Program-made: the position numbers and the translations under genes
The notes under the pieces: generated by a model
The model's input: the letters and a program-made list of their open reading frames with translations, nothing else
What the model was told of the DNA's origin: nothing
The model's database searches: none
Source: Antilocapra americana
Taxonomy: Eukaryota > Chordata > Mammalia > Artiodactyla > Antilocapridae
DNA: 64,000 bases
Direction of reading: 5' to 3'
NCBI GenBank assembly: GCA_007570785.1
Contig: ML661885.1
Coordinates: forward strand, 30,821,232-30,885,231
In this document: positions 48,433 to 58,838 of the stretch, one piece after another
Numbering within the stretch: position 1 is the first letter of the stretch
Layout of the letters: every line of letters starts with the position of its first letter

Positions 48433-49572
48433 AGAAAAGACAGAGGAATCAGAGATCAAATTGCCAACATCTGTTGGATCATCTAAAAAGCAAGAGAGTT
48501 CCAGAAAAACATCTACTCCTGCTTTATTGACTATGCTGAAGCCTTTGACTGTGTGGATCACAACAAACTGGAAAATTTGAAAGAGATGGGAATACCAGAC
48601 CACTTTACCTGCCTCTTAAAAAATCTGAATGCTGGTCAAGAAGCAAGAGTCAGCACCAGATATGGAACTACAGAGTGGTTCCAAGTTGGGAAAGGAGTAT
48701 GTCAAGGCTGTATATTGTCACCCTGCTTATTTAACTTGTATGCAGAGTACATCATGTGAAATGCTGGACTGGATGAAACACAAGCTGGAATCAAGGTTGC
48801 TGGGAGAAATGTCAATAACCTCATATATATAGATGGCACCACCCTTATGGCAGAAAACAAAGAGCAACTTAAGAGCCTCTTGATGAAAGAGGAGAGTGAA
48901 AAAGCTGGCCTAAAACTCAGCATTCAAAAACTTAGATCATGGTATCCAGTCATATCACTTCACAGCAAACAGATGGAGAAACAATGACAGACTTTATTTT
49001 CTTGGGCTGGAAAGTCACTGCAGGTAGTGACTGCAGCCATGAAATTAAAAGACGCTTGCTCCTTGGAAGTAAAGCTATGACCAACCTAGACAGCATATTA
49101 AAAAGCAGAGACATTACTTTGCCAACAGAGGTCCATCTAGTGAAAGCTATAGTTTTTTCAGAAGTCATGTGAGAGTTGGACTATAAAGAAAGCTGAGCAC
49201 TGAAGAATTGATGCTTTTGAACTGTGGTGTTGAAGAAGACTCTTGAGAGTCACTTGGACTGCAAGGAGATCCAACCAGTCCATCCTAAAGGAGAACAGTC
49301 CTGGGTGTTCATTGGAAGGCCTGATGTTGAAGCTGAAACTCCAATACTTTGGCCACCTCATGCAAAGAGTTGACTCATTGGAAAAGATCCTGATGCTGGG
49401 AAGGATTTTGGGCAGGAGGAGAAGGGGAAGACAGAGGATTAGATGGCTGGATGGCATCACCGACTCGATGCACATGAGTTTGGGTGGGCTCTGGGAGTTT
49501 GTGATGGACAGGGAGGCCTGGCATGCTGCAGTTCATGGGATTGCAAAGAGTTGGACACGACTGAGTGTCTAA
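48433..49572 (+). pseudogene. BovB reverse transcriptase C-terminal part, broken
   Basis: The 48553-48759 frame shows the RT palm entry (MDHNKL, then GVCQGCILSPCLFNLYAEYI) and ends at a TGA where an Arg codon is expected. Downstream, at about 48817-48834, the palm box reads YIDG instead of the YADD seen in copy C, so one catalytic aspartate is lost. A further shift follows near 48930. The C-terminal 109 codons (49243-49572; FGHLM, then [23 protein letters not shown]) are open. Not expected to be active. Confidence 0.88.
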
Positions 49573-49586
49573 ACTGAACTGAACTG

Positions 49587-49847
49587 AATGCTGAAGCTGA
49601 AACTCCAACACTTTGGCCATCTGTTGTGAAGAACTGACTCATTGGAAAAAACCCTGATGCTGGGAAAGACTGAAGGTAGGAGAAGGGGATAACAAAGGAT
49701 GAGATGTTTGGATGGCATCACCGACTTGATGGATATGAATTTGAGCAGACTCTGGGAGTTGGTGATGGACAGGGAGGCCTGGCATACTACAGTATATGGG
49801 GTTGCAAAGAATTGGACACAACTAAACAACTGAACTAACTGAACTGA
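49587..49847 (+). mobile_element. BovB 3' end, copy E, tandem behind copy D
   Basis: Directly after the tail of copy D a second BovB 3' end begins at 'tgctgaagctgaaactccaa', corresponding to about 49323 of copy D, and runs to its own 'aactgaactaactgaactga' tail. Same orientation, same 3' end. Confidence 0.92.
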
Positions 49848-49859
49848 AATATATTACAG

Positions 49860-52800
49860 ATGCTGTTTGCACTCATGCACACATGGTGCACACAGTCACA
49901 TACCATCATGCATTTACAGTGTTAAAAATCTGTTAATGGGCTGACTGAATCATTTTTTGAATAATAAAGTGTTTTTGATCAGTAGTTACAGTCAGTTTAT
50001 GTATTGTACTTATTGAAGTCCAAATATATAGCAGTCAATGAATAATATTTTTGTATTGATATTACACAGTTATAATTTTTTTATGATTTCCTAGAGGTAT
50101 TTTATTTATGAGAAGATCTGAATGATGTTTTTCTTATAAAATTTATTCCATTAGCCTATCATATATTCTTCTAAACATTATTTCCATAAATCTATTTATT
50201 TGGGAGACCAAAAGCGAAATCCTATTTCTCTCTGACCCAGTCATATGGCTGATATTTAATTAAAAACAAAAACTGATTATAAACTAATGATTTATAACAT
50301 ACCCCTAGGGGATCAGAGAGGAAAAGTTAACATAATATGACAGATCCTTTCTTTCAACCACTAGATAGAGGAAACATTCTAAATATGAAAAGTCAATTTA
50401 TTTTCAGAAAGCATGTTACTGATTTAGTAAAGATAAAATTAAATAATCTTTGAAAGAGGGAGACATAAGAATTATGAATAGCAAGTCACTGATATTTGAC
50501 CTGGGAAAAATAAAGGAATGGTATGCCTCATCAATTGTTCATTTCCCTTTTATAGTGAATTACAACAGGATAAAGTCAGACTTCTCTGCAGTGGATGCTT
50601 GATGCATTTTTAGAAGCCAAAGGTAAGCAGCAGCCTCAGCAGAGGTTCTTACTGCTTTCTGTCTATGCAGTGCATTTCAATTAAATATAGATAGTTGTGA
50701 TATAGTAAGAAAATGTTAAAGAAAAAAATGCCATTTATATATCACAATGAAGTTATTCTCTACTTAGTACTGTTCACATTGAATTTACATGTAAGTCAAA
50801 AATGAGGGGACTTTGAGTAAACAAAGGTATTTTAAATCAAGATATGATAGAAGGTTGGACTTTAGGATAAATTAGATCTCTATAATAGTTGTACTGTAAA
50901 GATGTCTGCATAGAGAACTAAAAGGTCTTAAAATCTGTTCTAAAATCTGACATGCAGAAAAACTGAGTTACCAGTGAAATGGAGAAGAATGGATAAAAAG
51001 CCAATTGTATGACGTGTAGAAATGAATCTTGGCTGAATCTACCCATTGTTGTTCACATGAATAAAAATAAATTTCTATAGGATATAATTTGTGGAAATAT
51101 GTGTCAAACACCACTTTATGAAGCTTTAATCCAATGTTTTAAAGTCATTTTTTCACTTCCCCTCAAGCAAGAGATGTCCAAGTACTAGGACTTTGGCTGA
51201 CTTAAGTTCTGACATACTTTTCTTGGATTGTATTTTAATTTCCCTAAGATAGCCACATCCCCTTTTCCTCTCCCTTATTCCTATTGCAATGCAGATATTG
51301 CAGCAGAGATATAGTCTCAATATTGAGGCCACGTAGTAAAAATAAGAAGAAGGGAATCAGGCAGATACAGGCCCTGATACAGCTGATTTACTGAACTGAC
51401 AGTCTTAAGGCTTGCTATCATCTCCAGAGTCTCATCCTTTAATGTTAGCTGAATTCTATTTTCTTTAGACTAATACATGCGAGATAACTGATACAAGGCT
51501 TAGATTTTTCTTGTGGTCCAGTTTCACCAGTTGTAGATAGATAGTATAATTGTAAAATTGCTTAAAGGACAGTTGAAAAGGTGGGGGTAAATGATAGTAT
51601 AAGGAGATAATGTAAGGAAAAATTTATTTAGCAATATTATGGGCAAAAATTTCTGGGAAGCAGAAAGTCAGTGCTACAAGGAACAAGCTCCTTATTCAGG
51701 GAGTGTACTGCTGAATTTTTACATCTGCCACTAAACATCAGTTTAACAACTCAAAATACTGCAATATGGAAACTGAGAACCTCTGCACCTAGATGCCAGA
51801 AGCATTTCTACAGTCCTTGATGTGATGAACACTTCCATTGACTAAAATAGGCAGAGGATAAATTCTTCAAATCCAAATTTGTCTTATGTTCATTTTTGTA
51901 TTGATAGCCCACACAGATATATTATAATGGTGAAACTCAGGTCCCCTGTTAGTTCCTTTGCAGAAATGATAAGAGAGTGAATTTTCTAATTTCTACCTTG
52001 GTAAATCAGGTCATATAAGACAAATGATCCTCTAAAAGATGCAAAAATACTCAAGAGATACTTGGAAGTCAGAAAACAAGCCTATTTACCACTTCCATGG
52101 CAGAGAAATTCTAATTTTCTCCTTTCTGCTTTATAAACTATTTGTTCAAAAGTTCTGTGTAAATACTATGAGTATGGTTGTGGTCATTAAATTATCCTGT
52201 ATCTATCTGTATTTTTAATAAAGTTCAATAAATATACATAATATACATATATATATGATATATAATGTGTGTCCACCTAAAATAACTAGCTTTGTTGAAA
52301 AAAACAGCATTAGTAGAACAAGCTACATATTAATATTGACAGAGGTTTGCTAAGAGGAAAACATATTCTGTAACACAAGTGAAAATGCTTTTTTAAACTG
52401 GAGGCCCAGAGTATAGATTAAAAAGAAAAAAGGACCCTCTTCTCCCAGAAATATTAGGTGCCTGTTGATAGGGTGAAAGCTAAGAATTAAAGACTTGAGT
52501 TCTAGTTATCAGCTTTATTTTGAAGCAAGTAATTAAAAATATTACATAGGTAAGGATTTCATTTAAATGTTACCTCTTCATTCCAGGAGGAAAACATACT
52601 TTCCTAAGTACCCTGGAGAGCTACTGACTGAATATAGTCATAATATCAGTTGAGCTCTCCATCTTAATTGAAACATAATGAGGACAAATGATCAAATCAT
52701 GTTTCCCCTTCTCATTTTCCTTAGCAAGTATTATTCTCTGTGTATGTAGAAGTTGGTTTGCATCACTATAGTCCCTAAGTTGTTTCAAGTCCTTACTGTA

Positions 52801-52930
52801 AATTTTACTGTAAAATGTATTTAAGCACAATTAAACACACAGGCAAATGCATACTGTTGTCTATATTTGTTTCTCTTTGTGTTATATAGTGAATACTTCT
52901 TATTCATCTGTCCTAAAGACTTCAGGCTGG
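49860..52930. other. Unassigned AT-rich DNA
   Basis: Three kilobases without a recognised gene or repeat. An AT dinucleotide patch lies at about 52230-52265. Confidence 0.45.
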
Positions 52931-52948
52931 TTTTTTTTTTTTTTTTTT
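52931..52948. repeat. Poly-T run
   Basis: 18 consecutive T about 25 bp upstream of a Bov-tA; the source element is not clear. Confidence 0.9.
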
Positions 52949-52972
52949 AAACTTCTTCAGTCTGCTGTTATA

Positions 52973-53198
52973 GGGCTTCCCAGGTGGCGGCACTAAGTGG
53001 TAAAGAACCCACCTGCAAATTCAGGAGACATAAGAGATCCTGTTGGATCCCTGGGTCAGGAAGATCTTCTGGAGAAGGAAATGGCAACCCACTCCAGCAC
53101 TCTTGCTTGGAAGATCTGATGGACGGAGGAGCATTGCGGGCTTCAGTCCATGGGGTCGCCAAGAGTTGGACACTACTAAAGCGACTTAGCACACACAC
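52973..53198 (+). mobile_element. Bov-tA SINE with target duplication
   Basis: Head 'gggcttcccaggtggcggca', body 'aatggcaacccactccagca', tail 'aaagcgacttagcacacaca'. 8-bp duplication 'ctgttata' at 52965-52972 and 53199-53206. Confidence 0.93.
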
Positions 53199-53315
53199 TG
53201 TTATACCTATGGAGCATTTTTCTTTTCTTTTAAATATCATTCTTTTTAGCTATAGAATTTTCTAGTATTTTTTATATTTAATAGCAATATTTACCCCAAG
53301 ATCTTTATATTAAAC

Positions 53316-53385
53316 AATCATCTGTTTATCTATCCATCTACCTACCTACTTGTCTATCTATTTGCCTATCTACCTGTCTATCTAA
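53316..53385. repeat. Degenerate (TCTA)n/(CTAC)n tetranucleotide tract
   Basis: About 17 units of the TATC/TACC type with interruptions. Confidence 0.85.
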
Positions 53386-53494
53386 AGAACTATTTTAAAT
53401 CCCATTCTTGCAAATTTTAATAAATGAGTGATCTTGGTGCCTGATTCTATGACAGTTCTTTTTAGGAATCAGGCTTCCTATTTATTTGCTTCTG

Positions 53495-53544
53495 TAGGGC
53501 ACTATGAATCATAGCTGGTAGGAAGTCCAAATTATGTTTTCTTC
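53495..53544 (+). repeat. Left 50-bp direct repeat flanking a Bov-tA
   Basis: Starts 'tagggcactatgaatcatag' and matches 53762-53811 at 44 of 50 positions with no gap, on either side of one SINE. Confidence 0.88.
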
Positions 53545-53761
53545 CCAGCTGGTGCTAGTGGTAAAGAACCCACCTGCCAGTGCAGGAGATGTAAGAGACA
53601 TGGGTTCGATCTCTGGATCAAGAAGATCCCCTGGAGAAGAGCATGGCAACCCACTGCAGTATTCTTGCCTGGAGAATCCCAAGGACAGAGGAGCTTGGTG
53701 GGCTACAGTCCATGGGGTCACAAGGAGTTGGACACGACTGAACAACTTAGTGTGTAGCACA
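53545..53761 (+). mobile_element. Bov-tA SINE between long direct repeats
   Basis: 'cagctggtgctagtggtaaa' head, 'acatgggttcgatctctgga' box B, 'gcagtattcttgcctggaga' body, 'acgactgaacaacttag' tail. Fills the interval between the 50-bp repeats; the first few head bases overlap the left repeat. Confidence 0.93.
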
Positions 53762-53811
53762 TAGGGCATTATGGATCATAGTTGGTAGGGCATCCAAATT
53801 ATGTTTTCTTC
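53762..53811 (+). repeat. Right 50-bp direct repeat flanking a Bov-tA
   Basis: Second copy, starting 'tagggcattatggatcatag', with six substitutions against the left copy. Confidence 0.88.
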
Positions 53812-54579
53812 TCTTAAAAGTAACTCAGTTTTGTTCTGGCAAGCAGATACATTACTAGTAGATCCATTTTATCCTGCCAGGCTTAGAGTTATTCTTTCTT
53901 AGAGAATGTCAGTCTATTTTTGTATTTAACATTGACTTGTGCTTCGTAACTCATCATCTTTTTTCCTTTGTATGGCTTTTCTGCATTCCAACTGAATACC
54001 CAAGGTTTTTAGGAGTTTCTCTCTATTCCAGTTAGGTCAATTCCTAACTGGTAGTTCTAAGTAAATTCTAGTATTTATGTCTGTGTCACAGGCTCAGACT
54101 ACAGTGAATGACCACACTGCTAGTATCCCTTACTCTTCACAACTCCCGTCTCTCTTAATGCCTTGGTTGTACATTCCAGCTGGTTTTAGATACTGGAGTT
54201 CTGCTCTCTGTTTTTCTGCCTTAAATTTAGTTCCTTTGTCTTAGCTATACTACCAGTGTTTCAGAGTGAAGTACTGTTTGGCTCAAAATCTTTAGGATGT
54301 GTGAAAAGAAGTATCATTGTTCATTGGTAAGAGCTCTACGCTGAAAAAAGTCTCATGTGTCTCAGGACCTCTTCTATCACTGTATCCTCCCATTTACTCA
54401 CCAGATTCTGACTCTATCTCCTGTTGCCCTAATGGGCATTCCAAGGGCATTTGTACATGGTAGTAATTATCCCTGTGTATGGTAAATTCCCCTAGGACCT
54501 TTTTTCCCCTATTTTACTATGGATATTTATTGACACCCTGACTTCACTGCCATGTCACCTCCAGAGATAGGCTTCTGTG
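53812..54579. other. Unassigned DNA
   Basis: Nothing recognised; possibly an extension of the L2-like relic that follows. Confidence 0.35.
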
Positions 54580-54718
54580 AGCCTTAGTCCATATCAGCTC
54601 ATCCTGTCATTCTTCACCATGACAACCTATTTTATTCTCTGAATTGCATATTTTTTCTGTGTGACATTTTATTGCTTATATTTTAATAAATTTATTTAAT
54701 ATCATCTATCTCCATAAA
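54580..54718 (-). mobile_element. Possible L2 3' relic
   Basis: The order 'ttctgtgtgacattttattg', 'ttaatatcatctatctccat', 'aaagg' resembles the reverse L2 3' end. Diverged and uncertain. A (TGA)n run follows at 54721-54735. Confidence 0.4.
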
Positions 54719-54739
54719 GGTGATGATGATGATGATAAC

Positions 54740-54930
54740 TCTTTTGAATGCTTACTCAGTGGCTGGCATTTTTATAAGTTCTTTGTATACAGAAACTAAG
54801 GCAAAACTCTCAGCACCGATCTAAGGCAGGTACTAATCTTGTCCATTTTTCAGAGGAAAACTGGAGGAGGCTCACCAGGGTTAAAAAACAAGCTCCAATT
54901 CATTCCATCACCAGTAGGTGAGGGTGGACT
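54740..54930 (-). mobile_element. MIR SINE relic
   Basis: 'ctcagtggctggcattttta', 'ggcaggtactaatcttgtcc', 'atttttcagaggaaaactgg' in reverse MIR order. Confidence 0.72.
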
Positions 54931-55049
54931 TTTAATTATCCTGATAAGTTCAGCTTCAAAGCATATGGTTTTGACTATTGTCCTGTTCAGTGTCTCAACT
55001 GAAAATAGCTCACAGGTACAGAGAACTCCTTGGGTGCCTGATGCTCTTC

Positions 55050-55255
55050 ATGAGCTTCCATGTTGAGTAATTTAATCCTACAACAGTCCTCTGGGGAGTC
55101 GTGTCCCTTCCGGTATCGCTGTTGGAGAAATCCAGACAAAGCGAAGTTAAATCATTTTCCCAAGTCAAAAGCCAGTGAGAGGCTGATCCTAATTGGGATT
55201 CAGGAACCTGAATCCGTAGGACATGCTTTTTACTAGTGTGCTCTGTTACCTCTAG
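55050..55255 (-). mobile_element. MIR SINE relic
   Basis: 'gagtaatttaatcctacaac', 'gttaaatcattttcccaagt', 'gggattcaggaacctgaatc', 'actagtgtgctctgttacct' in reverse MIR order, including the far 5' end. Confidence 0.75.
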
Positions 55256-56248
55256 GAAGAACAGGTCACATTAACTTTGCTAACTAATGTATCTCCAGCA
55301 CTCAGGTTAGAGCATGGCACTTTATAAGCATTGTAAAAAGGACCGAAGAACAGTAATGAATACATTAGCAGTGGTAATAACAAATATATATATAACTGTA
55401 TATAACTTTAGAGTATGATTGAATAGGACTTCTTTTATTTTTTATAAAAGCTATTTTCTTTTCTTAACCTGAAATATATTTTGTTGCTCTGAAGTCATTA
55501 GGTAATATTATAGATTTCTTTCATTGTCTAAGCTTATAGGGAAAAAAAAAGTTGATATGCCTTGTCATGATTATTTTCCTTATTATATTTAATATATACT
55601 TTTAAACCCATAAACATATAGTTGCATATTGATTTTTATATGTAATTGCATGTAGTCCCCCAAATCATGTTTTACAGCATGTTTACTCTATTGCGTTAAG
55701 ACATTTTATCTATATATTTTGATTTGGATTTTAATGCTTTTAAGATAATATCGGGAGTTGAAGACATATTTAGAAAAATGAGTAAACTAGAAAATTATTT
55801 GAAGAAGTTATACCTCTGTAATTACTAATCCCTTATATATTTTCGACATATAACTTAAGATTTATAAATAAAATTGAATAGTGGAAAGAACATCTGTTTC
55901 TTTATTAAATCCATTTATATTGATATAATGTGTCTTGCTGGGTGTTACTTTTTTTGGTTCAACTTTATTGTAAATTATTTAAAACATCACTGTTTCTCAT
56001 CTTCAGTAGTATTGAAAATTAAAACTGTCTCTAAATTATTAATATTATTTCTTTTCAGCTATGTGAATAGACAGCTATTTGGCTTAAAATTTTAATATCA
56101 TGGCATGCTAATTCGGTTCTATAAGTAGATTGATGTTAGTTTATTATGATTTTTAAAATAGTTTTTAAATGCCATATTTAAAACATTGTGGCCATAGTTG
56201 CACTATACTGTACTGACTTGTAGTGCATTTTTTCCTTTTCTAAAGCTA
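55256..56248. other. Unassigned AT-rich DNA
   Basis: Nothing recognised. Confidence 0.45.
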
Positions 56249-56306
56249 CATGAAATAACTGAAATGAAAATATTTGCATGAAATAACTGAAATGAAAATA
56301 TTTGCA
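56249..56306. repeat. Perfect 28-bp tandem duplication
   Basis: Two identical 28-bp units beginning 'catgaaataactgaaatg' (56249-56276 and 56277-56304), plus two bases of a third. Confidence 0.95.
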
Positions 56307-56374
56307 AAAATAATCTGAAATTATTCACTAGTTAAGAGAATTTTCTGATAGTTTTTTTGCTACCATTTGCTTCC

Positions 56375-56530
56375 TTATTTGATATTTACAACATTCTTGA
56401 AAGTCAGTGATTATACTTTTCAGAGCAAGCCATTGAGACTCAAAGAGTTCAAGCAAGTTATTAAATTTCACATTGTGAATAGGTAGAAAAACTATTCATA
56501 AGCATGGTTTCCAGAGTTCAAATGTATTCA
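56375..56530 (-). mobile_element. Probable MIR relic
   Basis: 'gatatttacaacattcttga', 'ttttcagagcaagccattga', 'gttcaagcaagttattaaat', 'ttccagagttcaaatg' follow reverse MIR order. Diverged. Confidence 0.5.
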
Positions 56531-56908
56531 TCATTTTTGTAGCTTTATTAGATTTAGGATAATGAGTTGCTTTAATATGTTCAGAACTAAAGAGCCTAGA
56601 GAAGTTAACTCTAAAAAATATTAGGGAATACATTTAAAATCTCATATATGTATATTGTTACCTTCCTGTTTTATGTTGAGTACCATTCTAATTTTCCTTC
56701 CTTAATGGCTTTTACACTTAAACTCTTCAGAGTCTATTACACATGTGGCTCAGTCTAAATAGTGAGTTTGTTGATAACAGAGATGTTACCATTTTTTTGT
56801 CTGTATAATCATTAATTAGGAAAATCAAAATTATCTGACATTACTATTATGTCTCTAAATTCTAGATTTTTAAAGTAAATCTTAAAAAGGTAATATCAAA
56901 CAGTTCTA

Positions 56909-56914
56909 CCTTAT
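56909..56914. repeat. LTR target duplication, left
   Basis: 'ccttat', repeated exactly at 58018-58023. Confidence 0.88.
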
Positions 56915-58017
56915 TGCCGGGGTCCAGCCCCAGCGGGTCTGGGGGTCTTGAGGGATGAGTGGCGTCAGCGGAAGAACTGAGCTGAGTCGATGCGGTGATG
57001 GAGCCGTCTCTCGTTTATTGTTGGTTTACAGTTTTATAGCCAAAAGACATGCCCATTACATCATTACATCACCTATCATTCTATACAATTTTTTGTTTTC
57101 TACCTTCCATAGCAATCTTATCATAGAGCTCATCCCCCAATCTATCATGAAACATTCCCCTTACAGAAGTCAGATTTCTATGTAATTAGATTTAACAATA
57201 GTATGTTTACCATTTGAAAGTCTTCAGCATACTTCATTCAGTCATGATAAGTACGTCAACCTAAGTAGAAAGGTTACATTTCTCTTATCAGGTGCAACTG
57301 TGTAGAAGCTAGAGGGAAGGGCTTAAGCTTGAAACTGTTTTATTCTAGTAACCTACTCTGGTTCTTATGAGGAAAGAGGAAAGAGGACAAAGAGACAGTT
57401 TAGAAAGAGGAAAGAGGACTAAGAGACAGTCTAGCAGCACTGCTTTAGCAATAAAACCCTATTAACCTTATAACTACTATAATGAATTCCTATGTATACA
57501 TTATCCTAAAGCAATCAATATCTCCAACTATGCTGGCCACAGTTATGAGCATTCCTAAGTCCCATTCCAGCCTGGTTTCTTCAAGGAAGAGAGCCTCCTC
57601 CTTGGAGTGGTCGGGGCAGTGGGAGCTGGAAAGGTGACCCAAGTATGAGCCCTTCTGGTGGTGGCCTTGCCATGACCCCCAGAGAACTCTAGGTAAACTC
57701 CCCAGAGTTCTAGTTACTAGGTAACTAGTAGGAGGTATAGTCCTTTCATTCCTCCTTAGCCCCCAGGGAAGGTGATCCACCTTCCCAGATCCTCTGATCC
57801 ATAAGGTCTGGGGGGATTATCTCAGGACGAATTCTTTCCAACTGGGACTGACCTACTGAGATGAGCCTATGTTCTGAGCATGGACAGAACTCCCAAGAAA
57901 AATACCAGGGTGGGCCTAGCCCGGGATGCCCCGAAAAAGAAAGTCAGCTTTGCAATTTCTTTCTTAGTCTAGTGACCTTGTCATCTGAGCGAGGGGGCAT
58001 CCTGACGGCTCCCAGCA
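56915..58017 (-). mobile_element. Solo LTR, ERVK (class II)-like
   Basis: The 1103-bp element begins TGCCGGGG and ends CCAGCA (TG...CA) and is flanked by exact 6-bp duplications, the size typical of class II (ERVK) integration. On the minus strand it has a TATA-type box GCTATAAAAC (57040-57031) and a polyadenylation signal AATAAA (57019-57014) shortly before the 3' end, so it is oriented minus. No internal gag/pol/env flanks it, so it is a recombined solo LTR. A 31-bp internal tandem duplication lies at 57381-57434. It resembles bovine BTLTR1-type LTRs from memory; the subfamily is unconfirmed. Confidence 0.85.
57014..57040 (-). promoter_or_regulatory. LTR TATA box and polyadenylation signal
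   Basis: Reading the minus strand, a TATAAAA box is followed within about 15 bp by AATAAA, implying a very short R region or a signal just upstream of it. Both words are intact. Confidence 0.65.
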
Positions 58018-58709
58018 CCTTATGGCCACAATAATATGAAAACTCTGTATATAATTTGTGAACCAGTTGCGTATACTGAGTGTAAGGGGTTGTTTTTTAT
58101 TGCCAGCTATTCAAATCTCTTGTGGAACCAGGTGGGAACATTAACTATTAATTAGCAAATACATACTCTAAATGTTGCAAAATGAATGATATATTTAGTA
58201 TTTAAGCCTAAAATTTCATTAAAAAATTTTAAAACACAAAAATACTTTTCAGATAGTTTAGTACATATGTTTTTCATTTTAAATTTACTATTGGATATTT
58301 TTAAGTAAAACGAAACCAAGTTTTCAGTATCAGAATTAAAATGAAATAGTTCATTTCTATTATTGAAGATAACATTGAGCTTGAAAATTGGAGAAAATTT
58401 ATTGCTATTGTAAGTTAGTTTCCAAGTAGATCATTCATTCATTTCTTGACACGATCATTCAGCATGCATGCATTTAGCAGGCAAGTGTTATCTTAGGTGG
58501 TATGACTAATTGGCAAAAAACTGTGGTGCCAACAGAATAGACTCATTCATTTGTGCATAAAATGTGCTATCTAAATATATTTAGAAATACATTAGAACAA
58601 TGATTCTTAAATATAATTGCATACAAACCAACTAGAGGTTGGTGAAATTGTTGGTCTGGATTGGGGCCTGAGATTTTACATTTCTAGCAAACTCATAGAT
58701 GAAGCAGAT
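58018..58709. other. Unassigned AT-rich DNA
   Basis: First six bases are the right target duplication of the LTR. Otherwise nothing recognised. Confidence 0.45.
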
Positions 58710-58838
58710 GTTACTGGATCCAGTGTTCTTGCCTGGACAATCTCAGGGATGGCAGAGCCTGGTGGGCTGCTGTCTGTGGGGTTGCTGGAGTCAGACATGA
58801 CTGAAGCAATTTAGCAGCAGCAGCAGCAGCAGCAGCAA
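58710..58838 (+). mobile_element. BOV-A2 half-element with (CAG)n tail
   Basis: One BovA2 unit ('ccagtgttcttgcctggaca', 'tgggctgctgtctgtggggt', 'cagacatgactgaagcaatt') ending in eight AGC/CAG units at about 58813-58837. 5'-truncated. Confidence 0.9.

Larger units (their letters stand above)
48129..49586 (+). mobile_element. BovB copy D, RT to 3' end, carrying a nested SINE
   Basis: Begins within BovB RT ('agcaaagtaatgctcaaaat'), is interrupted by a Bov-tA at 48213-48420, then continues without loss to the (AACTGA) tail at about 49571-49586. 5'-truncated. A near-duplication 'aaatat(c/a)ttaca' at 48117-48128 and 49848-49859 encloses copies D and E together. Confidence 0.93.

Noticed and set aside
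49571..49847. Repeated 'aactga' blocks that could suggest a satellite or CRISPR-like array
   Set aside because: These are BovB 3' tails; no regular spacers or repeat series.
56955..57780. Frames within the LTR as retroviral genes
   Set aside because: They lie in a solo LTR; no gag, pol or env adjoins it.
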